A stretch of DNA of 64,000 bases from the NCBI RefSeq assembly GCF_900100455.1, contig NZ_FNCV01000001.1, forward strand, positions 1 to 64,000, written 5' to 3'. Both the position numbers and the translations under genes were made by a program. The stretch comes from Roseospirillum parvum. Lineage in GTDB: Bacteria; Pseudomonadota; Alphaproteobacteria; Rhodospirillales; Rhodospirillaceae. The notes under the pieces are model-generated. The model saw nothing but the letters and a program-made list of their open reading frames with translations, had not been told where the DNA came from and ran no database searches. Positions 34,142-42,823 of this stretch are shown piece by piece; the first letter of the stretch is position 1; the number at the start of each line of letters is the position of its first letter.

Positions 34142-34933
34142 TCACGACAGGTGGCGGCGCAGGAACTGGCGCAGCCGTTCGCTTTCGGGCTGGGTGAACA
34201 GGGCTTCGGGGTCGCCGTCCTCCTCCACCAGGCCCTCGTGCAGGAACATGGTGCGGGTCGCCACCTCGCGGGCGAAGCCCATTTCGTGGGTGACGATGAG
34301 CATGGTCCGGCCCTCGCGGGCCAGGCCCCGGATGACCTCCAGCACCTCGCCGACCAGCTCGGGATCGAGCGCGCTGGTCGGCTCGTCGAAGAGGATCAGC
34401 TCGGGGTCCATGGCCAGGGTGCGGGCGATGGCGGCGCGCTGCTGCTGGCCACCGGACAGATGGGCCGGATAGAAGTTGGCCCGCTCGGCCAGGCCGACCT
34501 TTTCGAGCAGGGCCAGGGCGCGGGCCTCGGCCTCGGCGCGCGAGGTCTTCAGCACCTGGCGCGGCCCCTCGGCCACGTTGCCCAGCACTGTCATGTGGGG
34601 CCACAGGTTGAACTGCTGGAAGACGAAGCCGACGCGGGCCCGCAGGCGGCGCAACTGGCGGCGGTCGCGGGGCTGGTGGTTGCCCTCGCCGTCCGGTCTG
34701 GTGACGATCGGCTCGCCGTGCAGCATCACCGAGCCGCCGGTCGGTGTCTCGAGGAAGTTGAGGCAGCGCAGGAAGGTGCTCTTGCCCGAGCCGGACGCCC
34801 CCAGGATGGTGATCACATCGCCCGGGTGGGCGTCCACCGAAACCCCTTTCAGGACCTCGACCTCGCCAAATCGCTTGCGGATGTCACGGGCGCTGAGCAT
34901 CGGCGCCCCGCCGTTGGCGTCCCTGCCGGTCAC
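34142..34933 (-). CDS. hisP: Polar amino-acid ABC transporter ATPase (HisP type)
   Basis: 263 residues: Walker A GASGSGKST near residue 46, Q-loop FVFQQFNLWPHMT, signature [15 protein letters not shown], Walker B LILFDEPTSALDPE and the H-loop THEMGFA. This is the PAAT subfamily that powers uptake with the HisQ/HisM permeases. The start is read as GTG 34933 after GGGGGAGG; an internal ATG twelve codons later (MLSARDIRKRFG) is an alternative. It is the first gene of the set. Confidence 0.88.
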   Translation of the reverse strand: MTGRDANGGAPMLSARDIRKRFGEVEVLKGVSVDAHPGDVITILGASGSGKSTFLRCLNFLETPTGGSVMLHGEPIVTRPDGEGNHQPRDRRQLRRLRARVGFVFQQFNLWPHMTVLGNVAEGPRQVLKTSRAEAEARALALLEKVGLAERANFYPAHLSGGQQQRAAIARTLAMDPELILFDEPTSALDPELVGEVLEVIRGLAREGRTMLIVTHEMGFAREVATRTMFLHEGLVEEDGDPEALFTQPESERLRQFLRRHLS

Positions 34934-35268
34934 CGGCCTCCCCCTGGGAATCGTCTGCTGGCTACAAAACGAACCGGGTATCGAACCCGGTTCATCGATC
35001 TTGCCCGGCCGCGTGGCGCCGGGGGAGCGATCTTAGACCCATTCGGGCAAGGATTTGAACCATGGAAATGACACACCCCGGGGCGGCGCGCGGGCCATGC
35101 GGCCAGCCCCGGGGCCGATTTTGGTGTGAAAGGCTACCGAAAGCGCCGGCAATCGCGCATACTATTTGTTCGGGGCACCTTCATCCGCCCCGCAAACGGC
35201 CGTTCGGCCGGTTCCCCGCCCGTTCGGGCGTCGTCCGGCCGGCGGCGATTTCACGGGAGAGTCGATCC
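34934..35268. promoter_or_regulatory. Divergent gap holding a T-arm-like hairpin
   Basis: No gene is supported in these 335 bases. GAACCGGGT (34971-34979) pairs with ACCCGGTTC (34985-34993) close upstream of the ABC operon. On the minus strand the hairpin is leader RNA and reads like a tRNA T-arm (CCGGG-TTCGATA-CCCGG), but no tRNA body is present. An AT-richer patch near 35155-35170 may be the promoter of the plus-strand gene. Confidence 0.4.
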
Positions 35269-35535
35269 ATGCGCATCGTTGCTTTCGTGGCTGCCGTTGC
35301 CCTGACCGGGACGCCAGCCTTGGCGGCCGATCTGGTCAACCAGGATGGCAGTGATCACACCGTCCTGATGGACATTCTGGGCGAGACCACCGAGGTGACC
35401 GTCGCCGCCGGCGAAACCAAGGCCGGGGTGTGCGACATCTGCACCTTCCAGATGACCGAGGACAGCGAACCGGTTCTGGTCATGGAGGGCCAGAAGGCGG
35501 TGATCCAGGGCGGGGCGCTCAGCGTCGCCGAGTAG
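35269..35535 (+). CDS. Small exported protein, 88 aa, unknown function
   Basis: ATG 35269 follows GGGAGAG. A signal peptide (MRIVAFVAAVALTGTPALAA) leaves a mature protein of about 68 residues, predicted beta-rich, with one CDIC pair (C-x-x-C) in the middle and acidic character. The paired cysteines could form a disulfide or bind metal; nothing in the sequence decides. Followed by a hairpin at 35573-35604. Confidence 0.65.
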   Translation: MRIVAFVAAVALTGTPALAADLVNQDGSDHTVLMDILGETTEVTVAAGETKAGVCDICTFQMTEDSEPVLVMEGQKAVIQGGALSVAE

Positions 35536-35572
35536 CCGTGGCGCGGTAACCGACCAGGGGGCCGACACCAGA

Positions 35573-35604
35573 ACGGCCTGACACCCACCCGGGAGTCAGG
35601 CCGT
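35573..35604. terminator. Hairpin between the small exported protein gene and ilvE
   Basis: ACGGCCTGAC (35573-35582) pairs exactly with GTCAGGCCGT (35595-35604) over 12 bases; CGTTGTGTGT follows. The genes converge, so it may serve both directions. Confidence 0.6.
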
Positions 35605-35651
35605 CGTTGTGTGTGGGCGCCGGGTTCGGGGTCTGGGCCGACCCCCGGCGA

Positions 35652-36557
35652 TCAGGCCACGGCGGCGGTGCTGGGGGTGGCCACCGGGCGGCGCACCTCG
35701 GCGTCGTAGTCGGCGATCATGGCCTGACAGACCTGCCCCGGGGTGAACTTGTAGGGGCCGATCTCGCCGACCGGGGTCACCTCGGCGGCGGTGCCGGTCA
35801 GGAACACCTCGTCGGCCTGGGCGAACTCCTCGGGCAGGATGGCCCGCTCGATCACCTCAAGGCCGCGCGCCCTGGCCAGCCCGATCACCGTGCGCCGGGT
35901 GATGCCGTCGAGGAAGCAGTCGGGCTTCGGGGTGTGCAGCTTGCCGTCGATGAGCAGGAAGATGTTGGCCCCGGTGGCCTCGGCCACCTGACCGCGCCAG
36001 TCCAGCATCAGGGCGTCGTGGTAGCCTTCCGACTCGGCCTTGTGCTTGGACAGGGTGCAGATCATGTACAGCCCGGCCGCCTTGGCGTGCACCGGCGCGG
36101 TGCGCGGGTCGGGGCGCCGCCAGTCGCTGATGCGAAGCCGGATGCCGGCCATGCGGGCCTCGGGCGAGAAGTAGGACGGCCATTCCCAGGCGGCGATGGC
36201 CAGATGGATCGAATTCTGCTGGGCCGAAACGCCCATCATCTCGCTGCCCCGCCAGGCCACCGGGCGCACGTAGCCGTCGGTGATGCCGCTGGCGGCCAGC
36301 ACCTCGGCGTGGGCGGCGTCGATCTGATCGGCGCTGTAGGGCAGCGAAAAGCCCAGCACGTTGGCCGAATAGATCAGCCGCTCGGTGTGTTCCCTGAGCT
36401 TGTAGACCGTGCCACCGTAGACCCGCTCCCCCTCGAATACGGACGAGGCGTAGTGCAGCCCGTGGCTGAGCACGTGAATCTTGGTCTCGGCCCACGGGCA
36501 GAGCCGGCCGTTGTACCAGATGACGCCGTCGCGCTGGTCGAAGGGGATGGAAGCCAT
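35652..36557 (-). CDS. ilvE: Branched-chain amino-acid aminotransferase
   Basis: 301 residues, fold-type IV PLP enzyme. Visible are HGLHYASSVFEGERVYGG near residue 33, the RPVAWRGSEMMG segment, SKHKAESEGYHDALMLD (the Lys in SKHKAE is the predicted PLP-binding lysine), and the cofactor stretch EATGANIFLL. It transaminates branched-chain 2-oxo acids to valine, leucine and isoleucine. It is divergent from the MarR/OmpR/EnvZ set, an arrangement I recall as common in alphaproteobacteria. Confidence 0.92.
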   Translation of the reverse strand: MASIPFDQRDGVIWYNGRLCPWAETKIHVLSHGLHYASSVFEGERVYGGTVYKLREHTERLIYSANVLGFSLPYSADQIDAAHAEVLAASGITDGYVRPVAWRGSEMMGVSAQQNSIHLAIAAWEWPSYFSPEARMAGIRLRISDWRRPDPRTAPVHAKAAGLYMICTLSKHKAESEGYHDALMLDWRGQVAEATGANIFLLIDGKLHTPKPDCFLDGITRRTVIGLARARGLEVIERAILPEEFAQADEVFLTGTAAEVTPVGEIGPYKFTPGQVCQAMIADYDAEVRRPVATPSTAAVA

Positions 36558-36690
36558 GGTCTTGTCGCCTTGTTTTGATCGTCTTGGAAAGGAATGGTTC
36601 GGGAATTGTCGGATTGCTGCGTATACCGTCCGACCGAGGTCAGATTGTGTCTGGCCACCGAGGGGTTGCGTAACATCGTGAGGCGCGATA

Positions 36691-36707
36691 TGTCAATAGT
36701 GCTGACG
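36691..36707. promoter_or_regulatory. Candidate MarR-type operator upstream of petP-like gene
   Basis: The imperfect palindrome TGTCA (36691-36695), seven bases, TGACG (36703-36707) lies about 50 bases before the MarR-family start in an AT-richer part of the divergent gap. MarR proteins often bind such palindromes in their own promoters. Binding is inferred. Confidence 0.35.
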
Positions 36708-36756
36708 TACTTGGCGGGGCCCCGGCCGCTCCGCCGCAGGCTGTAAGGATCAGGCG

Positions 36757-37293
36757 ATGAGCGGCATCAAGGGCGGGGTCAACCCGCTGTTCCTGCGCGA
36801 GGAAGACCTGCGCCAGGGCATCGAGCTTCTGTTTTTCGCCTACCGCGACTTCACCGCCGAGGCCGACGCCATCCTGGCCGACATGGGCTTCGGGCGGGCC
36901 CACCACCGGGTCATCTACTTCGTCGGCCGCCATCCGGGGATCAGCGTCAGCGAGCTTCTGGGCATCCTCAAGATCACCAAGCAGAGCCTGAGCCGGGTGC
37001 TGTCCCATCTGGTCGCCGAGGGGCTGATCGTGCAGCACCAGGGCACGCGGGACCGCCGCCAGCGCCTGCTGCACCTGACCGAGCAGGGCCAGGCCCTGGA
37101 ACGCCGGCTGACCGAATGCCAGCGCGAGCGGGTCGCCCGGGCCTATCGGGCGGCCGGGGCGAGCGCCGTCGAGGGGTTCCGCAAGGTGCTCGGCGGGCTG
37201 CTCGACTCGCCGCTGCCGCGCCCCGGCCCGGCGGCCACCGACGGCGCGCCGCTGGCCGAGCCCGATCCCCTGACCACCCGGCGCTCGGCCTGA
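36757..37293 (+). CDS. petP: MarR-family regulator (PetP type)
   Basis: 178 residues. Winged-helix MarR core: GFGRAHHRVIYFVGRHPGISVSELLGILKITKQSLSRVLSHL is the recognition region and QGTRDRRQRLLHLTEQGQ the wing. A Pro-rich tail of about 30 residues follows. Its position directly before an OmpR-type regulator matches the petP-petR pair first described for cytochrome bc1 control in Rhodobacter capsulatus; no petABC genes are in this window. Confidence 0.8.
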   Translation: MSGIKGGVNPLFLREEDLRQGIELLFFAYRDFTAEADAILADMGFGRAHHRVIYFVGRHPGISVSELLGILKITKQSLSRVLSHLVAEGLIVQHQGTRDRRQRLLHLTEQGQALERRLTECQRERVARAYRAAGASAVEGFRKVLGGLLDSPLPRPGPAATDGAPLAEPDPLTTRRSA

Positions 37294-37319
37294 CAGCCTC
37301 TTCCCTGAAAGCCGCTTCC

Positions 37320-38048
37320 ATGACCACCCGCGACCTGCTCGGCGACCTGCGCCATCACATCCTGGTGGTCGACGATGATCGCCGGCTGCGCCGCCTGCTC
37401 AGCGACTACCTGTCGGGCGAGGGCTTCATGGTCTCGACCGCCGCCGATGCCGCCGAGGCCCGGGCCCATCTGGCCGCCCTGACCTTCGATCTGGTGGTGC
37501 TCGACATCATGATGCCCGGCGAAAGTGGGCTCGAGGTGGCCGCCGCCCTGCGCGCCGAGGAGGCCGACCCGGGCGCGCCGCCGCCGGTGCCGATCCTGCT
37601 GCTGACCGCCATGGCCGAGCCCGAGGACCGCATCCGGGGCCTCGAGGTGGGGGTCGATGACTACCTGACCAAGCCCTTCGAGCCGCGCGAGCTGCTGCTG
37701 CGCATCAACGCCATCCTGCGCCGCCTGCCGCGTCCGGCGGCGGCCCCGGCGGCCCCCTTGCGCTTCGGCGCCCTGACCTTCGATCCGACCGCCGAGTTGC
37801 TTTCCGGGGCCACCGGCGCGGTCCACCTGACCGCCGCCGAGTTGAACCTGCTGGCCGTGCTGGCCCGCCACAACGGCGAGACGATCAGCCGCGACGAGCT
37901 GGCCGAGGCGACCGGCAACGCCGCCAACCCGCGCGCCGTCGACGTGCAGGTGACCCGGCTGCGCAAGAAGATCGAGCCCGACCCCCGGCTGCCCCGCTAC
38001 CTGCTGACCGTGCGCGGCCAGGGCTACCGGCTGAGGCCCGGCGAATGA
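37320..38048 (+). CDS. petR: OmpR-family response regulator (PetR type)
   Basis: 242 residues: receiver domain (about 12-130) with VVDDDRRLRRLL acidic pocket, phosphoacceptor Asp in LVVLDIMMPGESG and the KPFEPREL lysine, then a winged-helix DNA-binding domain (about 145-240) ending in VRGQGYRLRPGE. It follows the MarR gene by 26 bases and overlaps the kinase (ATGA at 38045), so the three form one operon and the kinase is probably its partner. Confidence 0.88.
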   Translation: MTTRDLLGDLRHHILVVDDDRRLRRLLSDYLSGEGFMVSTAADAAEARAHLAALTFDLVVLDIMMPGESGLEVAAALRAEEADPGAPPPVPILLLTAMAEPEDRIRGLEVGVDDYLTKPFEPRELLLRINAILRRLPRPAAAPAAPLRFGALTFDPTAELLSGATGAVHLTAAELNLLAVLARHNGETISRDELAEATGNAANPRAVDVQVTRLRKKIEPDPRLPRYLLTVRGQGYRLRPGE

Positions 38049-39388
38049 CCATCTTCGGCACGCCGCGCCTGCTGCGCCGGCTCAGCCCCAAGGGGCTGCT
38101 GGCGCGCTCGCTGCTGATCATCGTGGCGCCGCTGATCCTGGTCCAGGTGATCACCGCCTATGTCTTCTACGACCGCCACTGGGACACCATCACCCGGCGC
38201 CTGACCAACGCCCTGGCCGGCGAGATCGCCCTGGTCCTCGACGAGGCGGCCCACCACCCGGAGGAACTCCAGCGCCTGCACGCCACCGCCGGGCTCTACC
38301 TGCAACTCAGCTTCGACTATCAGGAGGGCCGGGTGCTGCCCAACCAGCCGCTCAGGCTGACCAGCGCCCTGGCCCGCAACATGGCCGCCGCCCTGGAGGA
38401 ACGGGTGCGCCGGCCGTTCCTGATGGACCTCGAGCGGCCGGACGGCAAGGTGCGGATCGACATCCAACTGCCGCGCGGCGTGCTGGTGGTGACCACCGAG
38501 CAGAAGCGCATCTCCAGCTTCACCGCCGACCTGCTGATCTATTGGATGGTCGGCGCCTCGGTGCTGCTGTTCGCCCTGGCCACCCTGTTCATGCGCAATC
38601 AGGTGCGCTCGGTGCGCCGCCTCGCCGCCGCCGCCGACGCCTTCGGCAAGGGCCGCGAGATCGGCCAGTTCAAGATCGAGGGGGCCCGCGAGGTGCGTCA
38701 GGCGGCCCAGGCCTTCAACCTGATGCGCGAGCGCATCGGCCGTCAGGTGGCCCAGCGCACCGAGATGCTGGCCGGCGTCTCGCACGATCTGAGGACCCCG
38801 CTGACCCGCATGAAGCTCCAGCTTTCCCTGGCCCGGCGCCATCCCGACAGCGGCCTGGGCGCCGACGGCCTGGACGACCTGCTGGACGACGTGGCCGAGA
38901 TGGAGCGCATGGTCGAGGCCTATCTGGCCTTCGCCCGCGGCGAGGGCACCGAGGCGCCGGTGCCGACCGATCTGGCCGGGCTCATCGAGGAGGTGGTGGG
39001 CCGCTTCCGCCGCCACGGGGCGCTGGTCGACCTGCACCTGGAACGCAGCCTGACCCTGCCCCTGAAGGTGCAGGCGGTGGACCGCTGCCTGTCCAACCTG
39101 CTGGCCAACGCCAGCCGCTTCGCCCGGCACGTCAGCGTGCGCCTGGGCGAGCGCCAGGGGGCGGCGGAAATCCTCATCGACGACGACGGCCCCGGCATCC
39201 CCGAGGCCGAGCGCGAGGAGGTCTTCCGCCCCTTCCACCGGGTCGAGCGTTCGCGCAACCCGGCGACCGGCGGCTGCGGCCTGGGGCTGACCATCGCCCG
39301 CGACGTGGTGCGCGGCCACGGCGGCGAGATCGCCCTGCTCGACAGCCCCCTGGGCGGCCTGCGCGTGCGGGTCCGCTTGCCGCTGTGA
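38045..39388 (+). CDS. EnvZ-like sensor histidine kinase
   Basis: 447 residues: two membrane helices (about 22-42 and 168-188) around a periplasmic sensor of about 125 residues, a HAMP region, the H-box GVSHDLRTPLTRMKLQL near residue 245, N-box LSNLLANASRFA, and ATP-lid motifs DDDGPGI and GCGLGLTIARDVV. It should phosphorylate the adjacent OmpR-type regulator. The stimulus is unknown. Confidence 0.9.
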   Translation: MTIFGTPRLLRRLSPKGLLARSLLIIVAPLILVQVITAYVFYDRHWDTITRRLTNALAGEIALVLDEAAHHPEELQRLHATAGLYLQLSFDYQEGRVLPNQPLRLTSALARNMAAALEERVRRPFLMDLERPDGKVRIDIQLPRGVLVVTTEQKRISSFTADLLIYWMVGASVLLFALATLFMRNQVRSVRRLAAAADAFGKGREIGQFKIEGAREVRQAAQAFNLMRERIGRQVAQRTEMLAGVSHDLRTPLTRMKLQLSLARRHPDSGLGADGLDDLLDDVAEMERMVEAYLAFARGEGTEAPVPTDLAGLIEEVVGRFRRHGALVDLHLERSLTLPLKVQAVDRCLSNLLANASRFARHVSVRLGERQGAAEILIDDDGPGIPEAEREEVFRPFHRVERSRNPATGGCGLGLTIARDVVRGHGGEIALLDSPLGGLRVRVRLPL

Positions 39389-39445
39389 GGGGGGATCGGA
39401 CCCTGATAGGGTGCGTCGAGGATTGGGAAACCGGGAGATGACGGC

Positions 39446-40069
39446 GTGCGTTTGGTCGGGGTGTTGCTGACGGTTCTGCTCACCGGCTGTGCCAGCCTGA
39501 GCGAGGACGAGTGCCGGACCGCCGACTGGGCGGCGATCGGCTATGCCGACGGCGCGGCGGGGCGGCCGGGCAGCCGGCTGGAGGATCACCGGGAAGCCTG
39601 CGCCGAGTACGGCATCGCCCCGGTGCTCGCCGCCTACCGCGCCGGGCGGGGCGAGGGCCTGCTGGAGTACTGCCGCCCGGCCCGGGGCTATGCCGAGGGG
39701 CTGGACGGCAAGACCTACCGGGGCGTCTGCCCGGCCCATCTGGAGGCCGATTTCGTCGCCGCCCATCAGGCCGGCCGGGACATCCACCGCCTGGAAGAGG
39801 AGGCCGAGGACCTGGCGGCCGAGGTGACCGACCTCGACCAACAGCTCGACACGCTGCGCCGGCGCCGCGCGTCCCTGAAATCGGCGGCCTTGACCGGCGA
39901 GACCCTGGAGGCGCGCACCAACGCCCTGCTTCGGCTCGATGACCTGGATACGGAACTGCGCCGTCTGGACAACCGGCGGGCCGACCTTCTGGTCCGCCGC
40001 GTCCACCTGGAGGAACGGGCCTTCCGGCGGCGCGCCGAGGCCGCCGCCCGTTGGAGCGGCAAGCCATGA
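39446..40069 (+). CDS. DUF2799 lipoprotein
   Basis: 207 residues starting at GTG 39446 after GGGAGA. A short signal peptide ends at lipobox LTGC (Cys15). The central region carries the DUF2799 repeats: IGYADGAAGRPGSRLEDHREAC and EYCRPARGYAEGLDGKTYRGVC. Residues about 110-200 are a charged coiled coil. The stop overlaps the nuclease start (ATGA). Function of the family is unknown. Confidence 0.8.
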   Translation: MRLVGVLLTVLLTGCASLSEDECRTADWAAIGYADGAAGRPGSRLEDHREACAEYGIAPVLAAYRAGRGEGLLEYCRPARGYAEGLDGKTYRGVCPAHLEADFVAAHQAGRDIHRLEEEAEDLAAEVTDLDQQLDTLRRRRASLKSAALTGETLEARTNALLRLDDLDTELRRLDNRRADLLVRRVHLEERAFRRRAEAAARWSGKP

Positions 40070-40890
40070 GGCGGGCCGTTGTCGTCCTCTGCGCCCTGCT
40101 GCTCCTCGCCGCGCCGGCCAAGGCTCTCAGCCCCCAGGACTTGACCCCCCAAGACCTGACCCCCCAGGACCTCACTCCGGGCGAGCCCGGCGTGGTCGCG
40201 CGGGTGCTGGATGGCGACACCGTGGACCTCGACGACGGCCGGCGGGTCCGCCTGCTGGCCATCCAGGCCCCGGAGATGAATTACGGCCGGGGCACCCCCG
40301 AGCCCTTCGCCGAGGCGGCCACCGCCGCCCTGGTCGAACTGGCCGAGGGGCGCCGGGTGACGCCCCATTTCGACCGCGCCCGCCACGACCGCCACGGCCG
40401 CCTGCTGGCCCATCTGGTGCGCGCTGACGGCCTGTGGCTGGAGGCCGAGTTGATCGACCGGGGGCTGGCCCGGGTCTACACCTTCGCCGACAACCGCGCC
40501 CTGGGCCCCGCCCTGCTGCGCCGCGAGGCGGCGGCACGCCAGGCCCGGCGCGGCCTGTGGGCCGACTCGCGCCACGCCATCCGCGCCGCCACGGCGGTGG
40601 CCCGCCTGCTCGGCGAGGTCGGCACCTTCCAGTTGGTCGAGGGCACGGTGCGCGACGCCGCCCGGGTGCGCGACCACATCTACCTCAACTTCGGCCCCGA
40701 CTGGCGCACCGACTTCACCGTCCGCGTCGACGAGCCGGCGTGGCCCCTGTTCCAGCAGGCGTTCCGTGGGCTCGGGGTCGATCTGCTGGCCCTGGAGGGG
40801 CGGACGGTGCGGGCCCGGGGCTGGCTGCGCAACCGCAACGGCCCGATGCTGGTGCTCGACCATCCGGAGCGGCTGGAGGTGGTGGAGTAG
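40066..40890 (+). CDS. Secreted thermonuclease-like protein (SNase fold)
   Basis: 274 residues with a signal peptide (about 1-20). A threefold PQDLT repeat follows. The staphylococcal-nuclease domain (about 40-170) has RVLDGDTVDLDDGRRVRLLAIQAPEM and the catalytic-type segment HDRHGRLLAHLVRADGLWLEAELIDRGLARVY. A second beta domain of about 95 residues (GTFQLVEGTVRDAARVRDHIYLNFG) may bind nucleic acid. It likely cuts DNA or RNA outside the cytoplasm. Confidence 0.82.
   Translation: MRRAVVVLCALLLLAAPAKALSPQDLTPQDLTPQDLTPGEPGVVARVLDGDTVDLDDGRRVRLLAIQAPEMNYGRGTPEPFAEAATAALVELAEGRRVTPHFDRARHDRHGRLLAHLVRADGLWLEAELIDRGLARVYTFADNRALGPALLRREAAARQARRGLWADSRHAIRAATAVARLLGEVGTFQLVEGTVRDAARVRDHIYLNFGPDWRTDFTVRVDEPAWPLFQQAFRGLGVDLLALEGRTVRARGWLRNRNGPMLVLDHPERLEVVE
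40132..40176. repeat. 15-bp in-frame tandem repeat, 3 copies
   Basis: Units at 40132, 40147 and 40162 each encode P-Q-D-L-T with two to four silent differences between copies. They lie just after the signal peptide of the nuclease and lengthen a flexible spacer. Confidence 0.9.
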
Positions 40891-40899
40891 GGGGGAAGG

Positions 40900-41637
40900 T
40901 CAGGCCGCCTCGCTGGGCACCCGGGCGAGCAGTTGCAGGCGGCTCCAGTCCTTGATCATCAGGCCGGAGATGCGCCGCGACACCACCCCCTCGCGGGCCA
41001 GTTCGCCCAGCGTCTGGGCGACGTTCTCCTTGGCCGTGCCGGCCCAGGCGGCGATCTCGCTGTGGCTGGGCACGCTCTTGATGAAGTACTCGCCGGGGCG
41101 CCTGGGGTCGGGCTCGGCCAGACGGACCAGCTCGCAGATGATGCGTTGGGTGTCGGAAAGGGTGCTGAGTTCGGTCACCCGGGCGTCCAGCCGGCGGACC
41201 ATCCCGGCCAGATGGTGCAGCATCTCGATGGCGACCACCGGGTGGGACTTCAGCAGTTCCATGAAGGTGGGGCCGGGGATGGCGGCGATGACGGTCTCGG
41301 CGGCGGCGATCACGCGGGCCGAGCGGGGCCGCTGGTCGATGGCCGACAACTCGCCGAAGAAGTTGCCGGCGGTGATGTTGGCCAGGGCCACTTCCTGTTC
41401 GCCCAGGGCCACCGTGTAGGTGTAGGTGAGGACGCGCACCGCGCCCTTGACGACGAAATAGACGTCGTGACAGTCGTCGTCCTGGTCGATGATCTGTTCG
41501 TCGACGGTGTAGCGCTGCCAGGTGCAGGCCCGGGCGAAGTCGCGCAGCCCCTCGGCCGGCACGTCCCGGAGCAGGAAGATCCCATCAAGCGATCCGGTTT
41601 CGACCAGTTCCACCGCGCCGCTCCACCACCCGGCCAT
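40900..41637 (-). CDS. Crp/Fnr-family regulator with cyclic-nucleotide-binding domain
   Basis: 245 residues from ATG 41637. The N-terminal cyclic-nucleotide-type barrel (about 15-135) has IDQDDDCHDVYFVVKGAVRVL and NFFGELSAIDQRPRSARVIA (the phosphate-binding-cassette position). The C-terminal Crp-type helix-turn-helix (about 160-235) has HSEIAAWAGTAKENVAQTLGELAREGVV. It lacks the Cys cluster of Fnr, so it is more Crp-like. A longer start at 41736 adds a basic, low-complexity stretch and is less likely. Confidence 0.82.
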   Translation of the reverse strand: MAGWWSGAVELVETGSLDGIFLLRDVPAEGLRDFARACTWQRYTVDEQIIDQDDDCHDVYFVVKGAVRVLTYTYTVALGEQEVALANITAGNFFGELSAIDQRPRSARVIAAAETVIAAIPGPTFMELLKSHPVVAIEMLHHLAGMVRRLDARVTELSTLSDTQRIICELVRLAEPDPRRPGEYFIKSVPSHSEIAAWAGTAKENVAQTLGELAREGVVSRRISGLMIKDWSRLQLLARVPSEAA

Positions 41638-41793
41638 TTTCCCGCCCACGGGTTTGCACCCCTCTGGGCGGTTCCGCCGGCTTCTCCGGCGGCCGAGTCG
41701 GTTCGGGCGCCGGTCGCCCCCGAAGCCTCTCGTCAAGTCACTGTACGGCAGAGCAGGGCGCGGGAAAAGCCCGCTTTTTCCCGCCCGCCGGGG

Positions 41794-42408
41794 TCACTCG
41801 GCGGCCAGCCAGGGCTGCTGGGTGGTGCGGCGGCCTTCGAAGTCGTCGATCAGCTCGCGGCGCTCCAGGGTCAGGCCGATGTCGTCCAGCCCGTTGAGCA
41901 GGCAGTGCTTGCGGAAGGGATCGATGTCGAAGCGGATGGTGCCGCCGTCGGGCCCCTTGATCTCCTGGTTCTCCAGGTCGATCGTGATGGTGGCGTTGGC
42001 GCCGCGTTCGGCGTCGGCCATCAGCTTGTCCACCTCCTCCTGGGGCAGGCGGATGGGCAGGATGCCGTTCTTGAAGCAGTTGTTGTAGAAGATGTCGGCG
42101 AAGCTGGGCGCGATGATGCAGCGGATGCCGAAGTCGAGCAGGGCCCAGGGGGCGTGCTCGCGCGAGCTGCCGCAGCCGAAGTTGTCGCCGGCGACCAGGA
42201 TCTGCGCCCGGCGCCAGGCCGGCTGGTTGAGCACGAAGTCGGGCACCTCGTTGCCGTCGCCATCGAAGCGCATCTCGTCGAACAGGTGGGCCCCCAGGCC
42301 GGTGCGCTTGATGGTCTTCAGGAACTGCTTGGGGATGATCATGTCGGTGTCGACGTTGATCATCGGCAGCGGGGCGGCGACCCCGGTCAGGCTGGTGAAC
42401 TTGTCCAT
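41794..42408 (-). CDS. leuD: 3-isopropylmalate dehydratase small subunit
   Basis: 204 residues, aconitase swivel domain. It starts [31 protein letters not shown] and has the substrate loop [17 protein letters not shown] and [17 protein letters not shown]. It pairs with LeuC to isomerise isopropylmalate in leucine synthesis. A small unrelated gene separates it from leuC. Confidence 0.95.
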   Translation of the reverse strand: MDKFTSLTGVAAPLPMINVDTDMIIPKQFLKTIKRTGLGAHLFDEMRFDGDGNEVPDFVLNQPAWRRAQILVAGDNFGCGSSREHAPWALLDFGIRCIIAPSFADIFYNNCFKNGILPIRLPQEEVDKLMADAERGANATITIDLENQEIKGPDGGTIRFDIDPFRKHCLLNGLDDIGLTLERRELIDDFEGRRTTQQPWLAAE

Positions 42409-42413
42409 CGGGC

Positions 42414-42782
42414 CTATCCCTTCAGCTTGCGGGCCAGCATGACGGACAGCAGGCTTTCGGCGACGGTGTCGGCCTCGCTGTCCTCATCGTCGGGGTCCAT
42501 CGCCCCGGTGGCGTCCTCGTCTTCCTCGACCCAGGCCCAGATGACGTCGCCCTCGTCGCCCTCGTCGCCCTCGTCGCCCGTCCCGTCCAGGTCGCCGAGG
42601 TCGTCCAGGTCGTCCAGGTCGGGGGCGAAGGGGTCGTTGGCCGGGGTGGCGATCAGCTCGACCAGACTGGTGCCGCGCACCAGGGCGCGCATCACCGGCT
42701 CGGGCAGGACGATCTCGCTGGCCAGCCGGGGGATGCCGGTGGCCGGGTCGAGGGTCAGGGCGGGTGAACAGGCGCGGGCCAT
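42414..42782 (-). CDS. Small acidic protein between leuC and leuD, 122 aa
   Basis: Read from ATG 42782, with GGAGAG upstream. The first half is ordinary ([23 protein letters not shown]). The second half is strongly acidic and repetitive (D-rich, with [11 protein letters not shown]) and ends in a basic KLKG. It is 41 bases after leuC and six before leuD on the same strand. I do not recognise a family; the codon pattern and ribosome site make it a likely but unproven gene. Confidence 0.6.
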   Translation of the reverse strand: MARACSPALTLDPATGIPRLASEIVLPEPVMRALVRGTSLVELIATPANDPFAPDLDDLDDLGDLDGTGDEGDEGDEGDVIWAWVEEDEDATGAMDPDDEDSEADTVAESLLSVMLARKLKG

Positions 42783-42823
42783 GACGGCGGGCTCTCCGAG
42801 GGGGGCTTGGAAGAAGGTGCGGA

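Noticed and set aside
34971-34993. tRNA-like T-arm (CCGGG-TTCGATA-CCCGG on the minus strand), with a GGTTCAAATCC stretch nearby at about 35050
   Set aside because: No acceptor, D or anticodon arms could be built around either piece, so it is listed only as a hairpin.
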